From Nelumbo lutea (taxonomy: Eukaryota; Streptophyta; Magnoliopsida; Proteales; Nelumbonaceae): a stretch of DNA of 64,000 nt. Shown here piece by piece: positions 25,501-37,500 of the stretch. The notes below the pieces were generated by a model that made no database searches, had not been told where the DNA came from, and saw only the letters and a list, made by a program, of their open reading frames with translations. Position numbers and translations under genes: made by a program. Within the stretch, counting starts at the first letter, position 1; every line of letters begins with the position of its first letter. The DNA is taken from the NCBI GenBank assembly GCA_022828595.1, contig JAKGHH010000005.1, positions 31,322,193 through 31,386,192 of the forward strand. Reading direction: 5' to 3'.

Positions 25501-28500
25501 TGTTAGCTTAAATTGGAAACTTTTGTTTATAAATCAGTGGGTCAACAATAATTGATTGCATGGAATTTGTTTTTTGAGCAGCAGTATTATTAGATATCTG
25601 AGTCAAAGAATAGAGTTGTATATCGAATTTAATTGTTTTTGCTATTTTTCTATAGATTTAGTTCTGTCACGGAGCGCTTTTTCATGGAACTCAATGCTCG
25701 CCGTATTGACAGCAATATTGCCAGAAGTGAAACACTAAGTATAATTAATGGGATGCGCTACCTTAAGCTGGGGGTAGGTATGTGGACCATGAGTTTTCTA
25801 GTAATTGTCCACAAAGCTGAGGAAATAACCATTAGTTAAATGCCAGGTTAAGACAGAAGGTGGACTGAATGCGTCAGCTTCCTTCGTGGCAAAAGCAAAC
25901 CCCCTGAATCGTGCTCCACATAAAAGGAAAAGTGAATTACATCATGCACTGTGCAATATGCTCTCAAGCATTCTAGCACCACTTGCAGATGGTGGAAAAA
26001 GCCAGTGGCCCCCATCAGGGGTGGACCCTGCACTTACTCTATGGTACGAAGCTGTTGCTCGTATAAGGGTGCAACTTTTGCATTGGATGGAGAAACAGAG
26101 CAAACATATCGCTGTAAGTAAATCTTAGATGATTAATCTCATTTTCTGATTTTGAAAATCTCAATGATTCTGTATCTGAGTATTTATGAGAAGCAGCCTC
26201 TGCTGTTTTAGTGATTTCTTTACCAAATGAAATTTCTTGGTTTAAATTTCCAGATCATTTTTATTTTAGTTCCCTGTTAGCTTTAGACTTTGGTACTTGG
26301 TTGGAGAAAGAATATCAGTTAAATACCACTCTTGGGATAAGAAACATGTTACATGCTCTCTCTTTCTTTTTGATCAGCAACACAGAAATGATTTCTTTAA
26401 TAAAAAGAAAGCATGGTTACAACAAGAAATTGTGAGAAAAAGAAAAAATACAGCTTTAAAAAAGACCCAACCTAAGAATTACAATTGAGCCCAATGCAGA
26501 TGTGTTCTTTGTACCCCTTGCTTAGCTAGACCATCTGCCAAGCTGTTGGTAGTTCTGCTCACCCATTTAACTTGGATTGTCATGTCCTTTGAGAACAATT
26601 TAAATTACCTGAATTCATTCCTCAGATGCCATGTCACCCCTCCCCCTTCAGCCAATTCACAACAGTTCTCGGGTGACCCTCAATGATCTGTTTATCAATA
26701 CCCAACTCTTTAGCCTTCTCAACTCTATATACTGCAGCCAATAGTTCTTATCTTGGCACACCACCTTGTTCGGAAGGTCCCGTTGTGATCGTGGCACATC
26801 ACCATGTTACATGATCTCTCCTCTGTTCACCTGTATGGACTGTGTTTTGGATGATTATTTGGTTTTCACATTTCAGACTTTCTTTTTTCTTTTTTGATAA
26901 CATAAGTTTCAGACTTACATTCTCAAGTTATTCCATTATTAGTTAGTCAAGACTTAAAAGGTTTCTATCTCCATCTTTAAAAAGGAGCTTGTCTTTAGGT
27001 TCCTTTCCTCCCAATCCTCCCTTTGTTGTTGAATTGGGACTTTGGCTTTCGTAGAGGGTCGAGGGAAGAGGAATTTGCTTGTGTTGCTGAGCTTTTACTT
27101 CTACTTGATTTTGTTTATTTCGATCCACTTAAACCTGACAGAAGAATTTGGACCTTGACTCCAAGTGGCTCTTTTACTTGTGCCCCATTCTTCAGGTTCC
27201 TCTGCTCTAACCCCTCCCCTTTGGTGTTTCTAGTTAAAGAAATTTGGTCTAGGCTCGTTCTCCCTAAATTAGCTCTTTTGTTTTTTTGTTGGGAGGTTTA
27301 CCATGGTAAGATTAATACGTTGGATAATTTGCAAAAGAAGAAATCTTTGGTTTTTGTCCCCAAATTGTTGTACTCTTTGTAAAGTGTGGAGTGAGGATTG
27401 TTAGCTTCTGCTGATGTCTAGGGGTGCTCACAGTTTGGTTAATCAAACTGTGGGCCTTTTTTTGTAACCGAACCAGTACTACTGGTTTTTGGAAAACTGG
27501 TAACCGAAACCGAATCGAAGCCAATCAGATAACCGGTTGACCAATTCGATTAACCGTCAATTCGGTTCATTGGTTTTTCGGTTTTTTAATTTTTCTAATA
27601 TATATTATAAAAATATATAATAAAAAATTATAAATATATATAACATATTATATTTTAAATAACAAATAATAAATCATATATTATAAATATATATATTTAT
27701 AGATAATGTATATTTATTAATTTATAATATATAAAAATATATAAAGTATATAAAATATATATAATATGCATAAATATATATAAAATCTATACTACTTTAG
27801 AAAGCACAAATGGCCTCAAAACCATTTCTGGAATTTTCTAAGGACAAAATTTACCCCTTTATATTTAAATTTATTGATAAAAAATGATGGCAAATAGGGA
27901 AATCGGTTCTTGATATTAAATGAGTTGAAAAGAGGTAATTTAAAGATATTCAATGCATTCAATTCTCATTCATTAAATCCAACATTTAATTTATTAATTT
28001 GCATTCATGTTCATTGAATCATATATTTAAGTCATTTTTGTTTCTTCTCATCATTAAGTTCTATTAATTAAATCCGTACTTAATACATTAATAATTCTAA
28101 TAACATAAAAGATTATATTTTTAAAATCTACTTAGCAGAAATAGTGTTTTCATCTAGGTGGTAGTAAGAAATTAAATCATTTTGGGTCAAATGGGTTAAT
28201 CCATGTTGCCACGATTAAATAATAAAATTAAAAAATAGATAAAATGAAAAAAATAGAAATTAAAAAAAATGGGAACATTTTAAACACATATTAAACAATA
28301 ATAAGTATGATAGATAAGAAATATTTTTATTAATGATGTAAATGGAATTTAAAACCAGTTGGAAATAAAAATATTTTCCTATTCTCTCTCTTTAAATCCT
28401 ATATTTAAGATATATTTTTCTCATCATCAAATTCTTGTAATTAAATGCACAATATTAATTTTAATAGTATAAAAATAAATATTTTGAAAAGTAATTTGAA

Positions 28501-31500
28501 AACAAAACCATTTTCTTCCCTCCCGGTGGCAGGTAAGCAATCCAACCATTTGGGGTCAAATGGATTAATAAATAATACCATAATTAAATAATAAAAATTA
28601 AAATAAATAACTATGAATGTAAGAAGTATTTTTATTAATGATGAAAATGGAAAGCCAAATTCAAAATCTACCTAGAAATGAAATGATGTCATAGCCAAAT
28701 AATAAAATTTTTAATAATAAAAAATACAAAGTCATAAAAATAAAATAAAGATAGAGAAAATTTTGGGCACGTCTAATGTTATATATTTATAAAAAATAAA
28801 ATATTGGGTACATCTCTAATATTGTGCATTCATTATATTGAACAAAATTAACTTTTATAAATACGAAGTAATTTTATTAATGATGGAAATGTAATGTCAA
28901 CCTAGAAAGCAAACAATTTTTATTTTTAGATGGTGGGTTAGTGGTTTGAGTCAAATGATACCATAGACAAACAAAAAATAAGTGTGATAAGTAAAAAATA
29001 TTTTATATAATGTAAATGAAATATATAATTTAAAGGGAAAATTATAGTCAAAGTCGGTTGTACATTTAAAATTAGGTTGCAAGTTGGTCTATAAACCAAC
29101 AAAACTCTGACAATCGACTCTACATTTCAAGTTATAAAAACCCCTGCCATGCCATTATGTGGCTGTTGTCAACATGGGACCCAGTCCATGTTGGACACAA
29201 CAAAAAACCTATACTGAAAATAGGTTTTCAGTTTCTCTCCCACTCCCTCTGTCTCTCGATCTCCATCCCTTCTCTCTCACTCTCATAGTCATCTCTTGAT
29301 CTCCCGCTCCCTTTGTCTCTCCCACTCTCAACTTCGGTCTATAGTCAAATCAAAACCTCTCTCTCTCTCTCTCTCTATTGTTCTCCCTCAATCTTTCTCA
29401 TTCTTATCCCTCATTCTCCCTCTCGGTCAATATCTCCTCCCTCAATCTCTATTGTTCTCCAATTGGTGAGGTGTAAATTTCATAGCCAAGAGCTTCTAGT
29501 GAATTTTTATCAAATTGGTGTAATGATTTTTGAACCATACCAAGTTGGTCTCATGTTCTTTTATACAATCTGATTAATACCATATAAGTGTGTAAGAAAA
29601 AAAAAACGAGAGAGGGAGCGGGAGAGAAACTGAGGGAGAACAATAGAAATTAAGGGAGAATGAGCAATCGATCAAGAAAGAGAATGAGAGAAATTGAGGG
29701 AGAACGATAAGTAGAGAGAGAATGAAAGTAATTGATATAGAGAATGCAAATGCAAAAACCATAAACCATTTTTATTTATTTTCAAATTACATAGTTGTTG
29801 AGCAGATAAAGTTGAGAGGGAGAGAGACTAAATTTATTTTCCAATCACCCAACATTAAAGGGCAATTTCAGTGTAAGCTTTTTGTTGTGTCCAACATGGA
29901 TTAAGAGTCCCATGTTGGCAACAACCACATGAGCCTCCGATGACATGGCGAAGGTTTTTATAATGTGAAATGTAGAACTGGGTCAAAGTTTTGTTATCTG
30001 GATGGTGGGTCAGTGATCCAACTTTTTAAAGAAGCCCATGATGTCATAATTGAATAATAAATATTTAAGTTTATTTTTATTCATATTGTTACTTTTGTTA
30101 ATTTTCAATTTCTATCATAATTATGATATATCTAAAATTCAAGTAATTAATGTGAAGAAAAATTTCTTACGTGCAACGCATGTGCTTAATTACTAGTATA
30201 TAGAAATATATATATACTGGTCGGTTCAGTTAACCACCGGTTTTTTATATTGGTTAAACGAAGCTGAGCCGGTACCTGTAGTTTTTTAAAACATCGAACC
30301 GACCGGTTTGGTTAACCGATTTTTTGGTTTGGTTTTGGTCGGTTTTTCGGTTTTTTTTGCTTACCCTTGCTAATATCTTGCTCTTTTGCTGTGGCTATTT
30401 GGAATTGGATTTTCTTGTTGTTTGGGTGTAGGTGGAACTTGCCATCCAATGTAAATATGCTTTTTGGTCCGTCTACTTTTGGATGGCCCTCCAGGGGAAA
30501 TTAATGTGTAAGTGTATTAGAGCAGCTCTGTTATGGAATATTTGGGAGTAAAGAAATGCCAGAATTTTTCAAGAAAAGGAAAGGAGTCTCTTTGAAGTAA
30601 AGGGGTGTATTTTGACAAGGGCAACCCTTTGGTTGAAAACCTCAGTTCTATTTGAGAATTATTCCCTTGATGATTTCAAGAGAAATTGGGCAGTGGTGGC
30701 TTCCACTTCTTTTAAAAAGAGTAGAATACAAGCTAGTTGGCTGCCCCCTCTAGAGGGTGTTGTGAAAGTGAAACTAAACTTCAATGGGAGTAGTCAAGGC
30801 AATCCAGGACCCTCGGGCATAGGAGGGATTTTGAGAGAGGACAGTAGCATTCTTTTCTTATTCTTTGGACTGGTGGGAGTTGGAGACTCTACAAGGGCTG
30901 AGATACTAGCAGCTGTACAAGGAATACAGTTTGCTAACCAACTTGGAGTGGATAATTTGTTAATTGAGAGAGACTCTAAGGTGGTTGTGGGTTGGTTGTC
31001 GAATCCGGATATTGTTAATTGGGGCTATAGGAGTCTCCTGAAAAGAATTAAATAGCTTACATGAAACATGTCAGTTACTTTTCAGTGGGTTAGAAGGTCA
31101 GCAAATGCTTTGGCTGATTCTATTGCTAAACAAGGGGTTTCAAGGGTTTCTTTGTATTGGGCTACTTTTTAAACTGATTTCTGTTTAGTGTGGGTTTTTG
31201 CTTTCATCCTTAAAGAGGAGGTCACATCTCATGCCTCTTCTTAGGTTGTTTGTATGCTCACTTACTTTTTATTAATGATAATTTCATTCGTCTATAAAAT
31301 AAAAAAACTTAAAAGGTTTTTATATGCACATTTAGGTCCATATGCTGGAAGTGCTTTTACTTTCAGCATTGTCTTAAACCTTTCGTAATCTTCCTGAACA
31401 ATTTTGCCTTCTGCTAATATGTTTTATTTTCTACTTTTTTTTTTTGAAAACTGATAAAGTATATATTGCATTAATCAGAAAAAAGCAGCACTCATGTACA

Positions 31501-34500
31501 ACAACAACGGAATGTACATTGGGGAATATACAAAAAGATCACAAAGCAGCCGCTAATTACAAAATAAATATCTGTTATTTGTGTTGTCTTCCCATAAGGG
31601 CGCCTTGTTGCCTAGGCATTGCTTTGACCACTTATGTTTGAGCCATTGCGCATGAAGCTGGATCTGAACACTTTTTATCTTTATAAATCCTCTCAGCCTT
31701 TTTCTTTTCAAGTGCACCAACAGATGGCAAATGCAGCTAAGTTCCTTAGGAGTTACACTTGCTGCTATTACTGTGAGCTGTCTGTGTATCAATAAGTGAG
31801 CAAAGGTTGCTTGGAATAACCACTGATGTCCAAAAAGTTTGACTATTTACTGCCATATTTTGGAGCTAGGGACTTGTTTGGAATTCTATATGCATGAAGT
31901 GTTGGTCTGTGCCTCTTGGCTGATGGCTATGGGTTTTTATTAATAAGAAAAAGGTGCATAAAAAGGAATTCAATAGAATCCTTCAAAAAATATTGTCTTG
32001 ACCCTGAGCACATCTTGAAATGGACTGGTTGAACAGGCCTTTGTAGTTAGCCAACATTTATTTAATGCTTTGGTGATGTTTGATGGTCATTTTTTAGATT
32101 ATAACATTCTTGGTTGTGACTAGGACATCAAATCATCTCTCTCTTCTACCCCACCAAGAAAGAGTTGCTAGGTCTGATTCTTAACTTTTTATTTGGTGAT
32201 ATGCTATGATCGTTCTTCTATGGTTTCCATGTTTTTCTCCTTTTTCTTATTCATATTCTCTTTATTATTTTGATCTTTATCATGCATATGCTGCTTTGTT
32301 AACCTTCATGATATTGTTACTAATGCAACTCATTAATTTACTTCGCTATTTTCTAAACATAGTGTCTACTTTGGTCATCCATATATTTTAGGAAGCTTTG
32401 GTATATCATGTGCTACTCTCCTGTGATACTGTTGGTTCTTTTATATCTAATCAATTCTAGCTTGTGCAAATTAAAAGCAAATTTGCAAATTATGGGACAC
32501 ATTGCTTCTACATGGAAATTCTGTAGGCATGTGCATGCCACAGGGATAGTTGATAATTACATTCTTTTACTATTATGATCTAAAGGCACTTCATTTTTTG
32601 GAGTTCCTTTTACTTGGCTCTTTCCTGTTTAGTTTTGTTTTGCAATTGTGATTTTTGTCTTAGCAATGATTTTTTTCCTAGGTTGGCTACCCTTTGGTGA
32701 CTCTTCTTCTCTGTCTTGGCGATCCTCAAACTTTCAACAGTAACTTTGGTCCTCACATGGAGCATCTGTACAAGCATCTTAGAGTAAGCTTCTTATACTG
32801 GATGTATGAACCTGAGGGCAAAACAGGTGGTAGATATGGTCTTTCAGAGTGTTTTCTTTATGGATAATGAAAGACAATTGAAAGCAAAGATGAAATATAT
32901 ACAAGAGGTGCACAAATGCTGGAATTTTACATACCTCTCCCTCCAATAAAAGGAAAAAAAAATCCCTGAAAAACTCCTGTATGACAAGCTTCAGATGTTG
33001 CCTCCACAAATCCAAAACCAGTAGCTAATATATATCAGTCCTCAAAGAAAACAACTGCAGCATCACACAATTTGGGAAAAAGAGAGCACCCTCCAACAAC
33101 AACCCACAAAATTGGTTTCTTTCACTCTTCCATGCTTTCATGTGCCTTTTTCATGTCAGTTTGTCAAGGGGTGGATCTGTTTCTTAATCTTTTTGTCCTG
33201 TATGCAATGTGCAAAACTAATGCAACCCACTTCTTTTATGCAGGACAAGAACCAACGCTTCATGGCCTTGGATTGCCTTCATCGAGTTGTGAGATTTTAT
33301 TTAAGCGTTTATGCAGATTATCAACCCAGAAATCGTGTGTGGGACTACCTAGATAGTGTCACCTCCCAACTACTGACATTTCTAAGGAAAGGAATGCTAA
33401 CTCAGGATGTCCAACATGATAAACTTGTAGAGTTCTGTGTGACTATAGCAGAAAGTAACCTAGATTTTTCCATGAATCATATGATACTGGAATTGTTAAA
33501 GCCAGATAGCTTGAGTGAAGCAAAGGTTATTGGCTTACGTGCTTTGCTTGTGATCGTCATGTCTCCTTCTGGCCAGCGTACTGGCTTAGAGGTTTTCCGA
33601 GGTAATGGATCACTTATTTTGACTTTAATTCATGTCTGACATTCTTGTTTTGCTTAACCTTTATTCACTTACAGATCATCATATTGGGCATTACATTCCA
33701 AAAGTGAAATCTGCAATTGAGTCAATCTTAAGGTCTTGCCACAGAACGTATAGTCAGGCTCTTCTTACTTCTTCAAAGACAACTATAGGTAATGCTTTCT
33801 TTTTTCATTTTATGTTGTCCAGTTGCTCAACCAAGAAAGGGCAATGACGTGATTTTTTAATATCTTCTATGTGCATGAAGTAACAATAAGTCTTTTTTTA
33901 AGTAATAGAATGATTAGTTTTTGAATTGATCGTGTGATTATGGTTACTTCAGCATATAGATTTTTCATTTCCTTGTATGCTAATCTTGTATTTCATTTTT
34001 CTCTTTCTATCTAACCGGAGCTGTTGGTAGTAGTAAGAAATTCAACTGGAGCATATAGATTTTTGAATTTCATTCTCTTCTAACTAGAGCCGTTGGTCTT
34101 CCATCATGTGAGCATACCATCTTAGTCTACTCTCTCTCATTATTTTATCACCGATTGGAGCTACTCCTAGGTTTCTATTGGATGACTTCATTTGTGACCC
34201 TATCCTTTATAGTTTTTCCACTCATCCATCTTAGCATTTACATTTTTTCCACTCATTGTCTGGACATGTTTTTTCTTGATTGTCCAACAATTTGCTCCAT
34301 ACAACATAGCTGGCCTTACAATTGTTTTATGGAATTTTCCTTTTATTCTAAGTGGTATTCGTCTATCACACAAAAGTCCAGATTCACCCCTCCATTTTGC
34401 CCAACATTCTCTATTTCTTTATGTTGAGCAAGAGCAAGTGAAGAGAGGAGAGGAGAAGAGAGAAGAGAGGTGTGTCGAGTGACTGAAAGCCCTCCAGAAC

Positions 34501-37500
34501 TTAGGGGGCAAAAGAATGATTTTATTATTCATACTAGTATAGTCGAACAATATAAACAGAGGAGAAATTACAACAGTACCCCTATGGTACTAAACCTGAA
34601 TACATACACAGTTGTCAACACTCCCCCTCAAGTTGGAGCATAGATATCAATCATGCCCAACTTGTCACAAAGATCATGATGTCTGGAAAGGTTTAAACCC
34701 TTTGTAAAGATGTCTGCAAGCTAGTTCTTAGAAGTGACATAGGGGGTACACACTTCGCCTGTGATAACTCTCTCTGATAAAATGCTTGTCAACTTCGATG
34801 TGCTTTGTTCTATCATGTAGCACCGGATTGCAGCAATGCTTATAGTTGCTTTGTTATCACAAAATAGAGTTATAGGTTTGGTCACTGGGAAACCCAACTC
34901 CCCCAACAAATTCTTTATCCACATGCCTTCAGCAACCCCATGGGCCATAGCACGATATTCAGCTTCAGCACTGGATCTAGCCACCACATTTTGCGTTTTA
35001 CTCCTCCATGTAACAAGGTTCCCTCCTATAAAGGTGCAGTAGCCACTGGTAGACTTTCTGTCACTTTGGGATCCAGCTCAATCTGCATCTGTATAAACTT
35101 CAACTTTCAAATGTCCGTGCTTTTGAAATAACAAACCGGTACATGGATACTTCTTTAGATATCGGAGGATTCTCTCTGCTGCTTCAAGATGAGAAGACCT
35201 AGGAGCATGCATGAACTGACTGAGGACACCAACAGCATATGCAATGTCTAGGCGAGTCATAGAAAGGTATAACAATCTCCCTACAAGCCTCTGAAACTGT
35301 TTCACATCCTTGAGCGATTCACCACAGTTGTCACTTAATTTATGGTTGGGGTCAAGGAGAGTCAACTGGCTTCACCCCCATCTTTCCAGTGTCCTGAAGT
35401 AAATCTAGGACATATTTCCTTTGGGAAATGAAGATGCCCTTCTTTGATCGGGCAACTTCAATTCCAAGGAAATATCTGGCAGGTCCTAGATCCTTCACTT
35501 CAAACTGAGTGGCAAGAAAAAGTTTCAATTTCTGAATTTCATCATCCCAATCACCAGTAACAATTATGCCATCCACATACACAATTAGAGCAGCAATTTT
35601 ACCTTCTCCTTTTTTCACAAACAATGTGTGATCTGATTGACATTGCCTGTATCCTTTTTGCTGAACTGCCACATGGAATCTATTGAACCAAGCTCTTGGT
35701 GATTGTTTCAGCCTGTATAAGGACTTCTTCAACTTGCACACTTTTTGTTCATTACCTTGGGCTAGAAAACCAGGAGGTTGAATCATGTACACTTCCTCTT
35801 CAAGGTCACCATTCAAGAATGCATTCTTGATGTCCAGCTGGTGTAAAACCCAATCCAGATTAGCCGCAAGAGAGAAAAGGACTCTAATGGAATTCATCTT
35901 GGCAACGGGGGCAAAAGTTTCTACATAATCAACTCCATACACTTAGTAAATCCCTTTGCCACTAAGCGAGCTTTATACCTTTCCACTGTTCCATCAGCCT
36001 TATGCTTGACTGTGAACACCCATTTACATCCAACTGGAACCTTTCCCTTAGGAAGATCAACAAGTTCCCATGTGCCATTTTTGTGAAGGGCATTAATTTC
36101 TTCCCTCATGGCATTTGTTCATTCACGAACTGAAAGAGCTTCTGCCATATTCTTAGGCATAGGGACACTATCAATAGAGGTAAAGAAGGCACGAAATGAG
36201 GATGAAATGTTCTTATAGGAGACAAAGTTGGAAATGGGATGCTTAGTGGTGCACAATCTAACACCCTTCCTGTGAGCAATAGGACAGTCAAGATCATTAG
36301 CAGTAAATGAATCATTTTCAATAGATTCAAGGACATCATTGGGAGCTAAAATACCTGAGTGAGTATGATCCTCCCCGAGGAGTCTGGTGGCACTGGAGGT
36401 ACAGCTTCTAGATTCTCTACAGCTCTCGAATTTGATTGGCCTTTGCGACGACGAGAAAAAACACGAAAAGGTGGAGGGTCAGGGAGAGAGGGAAGCTGAA
36501 CCAGTTTCTCCTCATGCCTACACTCCCCCTGAGGAGAAACAGGATAGAAAGGCTCATCTTCAAAGAAAGAAACATCCACGGAGACAGAGAATTTACGAGA
36601 AACAGGATCAAAACAACGGTATCCCTTTTGAGCGAAGGAGTAACCAAGAAATAGGCAAGGGATAGCACGAGAATCCAATTTCCCATGGTGGGAGACAGAT
36701 TTTGGACAAAACACCGGCAACCAAAGACACGAGGAGGAATAGAAAGAAGGGGAGCCTTAGGAAAGAGAAGTTGATGTGGGGCTTTGTACTCTAACCGACG
36801 AGAGGGCATATGGTTTATAAGGTAAGTGGAACAAAGAACTGCTTCAAACCAAAATTGTTTGGGAACATTCATATGAAGTAGTAAACCTCGAGCCACTTCA
36901 AGGAGATGTTGGTTCTTCCGTTCGGCCACACCATTTTGTTGTGGTGTGCGGGCACAAGAGCTACAGTGAAGGGAACCATGCGTAGCAAAAAAATTCTGTG
37001 AGGTCACTATGAAAAAATTCTTTTGCATTGTCTGATTGGAAAATTTGGATTTCAGTTTGAATTTGAGTGAAGACCATCCGCTGGAAATCTTGAATGATTT
37101 TTGATACTTCTTCCCTGGTTCGCATCGGGTATACCCAAGTATATCTAGAATAATCATCAATGAGGGTAATGAAATACTTGTTGCCACTCTCAAATGGTAA
37201 AGTAACAGGGCCCCACACATCAGAATGAATAATGTGAAACGGAGATTCAGATTTACTCTTTCTTCGAAGAAAATGAGTTCTACAATGCTTGCTCAACTGA
37301 CACGTTTGACAAGAGAAATCAGAAACAGACATTGACTTAAACAGTTCTGGGAATACAACTTTCAAAGACTCAAAAGACAAATGGCCAAGACGACAATGCC
37401 ATAAATAGACTTTTTTCTTACAGGACTGACTCATAGACTGGCTCATAGACTCTATAACATGAAGACCAACCTTATTGTCCAGCTTGTAAAGTTCATCAGC

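Larger units (their letters stand above)
27421..30369. mobile_element. CCGGTT-rich TIR element with 3-bp TSD, hosting a Helitron
   Basis: The ends are GGGGTGCTCA at left and TGCTTACCCTTG at right, with imperfect TIRs. Long inverted subterminal tracts are built from AACCGGTT/TCGGTT words (27470-27590 and 30215-30355). It is flanked by CTA (27418-27420 and 30370-30372). Without the inserted Helitron the element is 538 bp. A 3-bp target duplication and G-rich end are compatible with PIF/Harbinger, but that is an inference. Confidence 0.65.
26965..31306 (+). mobile_element. 5'-truncated L1 (sense), split by a TIR element
   Basis: Target duplication ACTTAAAAGGTTT at 26952-26964 and 31307-31319. 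The left part (26965-27417) encodes the region before the zf-RVT-like segment ([20 protein letters not shown]). The right part (30373-31306) resumes at [10 protein letters not shown] and carries RNase H (30612-31055, with [18 protein letters not shown] and [15 protein letters not shown]), then ADSIAKQGV and an A-rich end. Confidence 0.85.
26114..32681 (+). other. PAG1: PAG1 intron 8 (6,568 bp), multi-level TE nest
   Basis: GT-AG intron. It contains a short antisense L1 (26363-26802) and a sense L1 (26965-31306). The sense L1 hosts a TIR element (27421-30369), which hosts a Helitron (27786-30196). A poly-T tract with LINE-tail-like sequence lies at about 31436-31560. From 31560 to 32681 I see nothing clear. 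Confidence 0.85.

Noticed and set aside
31436..31800. Separate antisense LINE in intron 8
   Set aside because: Poly-T and tail-like sequence are present but no coding motif or target duplication could be shown, so it is only mentioned under the intron.
33112..33639. Free-standing 175-aa gene
   Set aside because: It is exon 10 plus intron sequence. The conserved protein begins at DKNQRF right after the acceptor at 33243.
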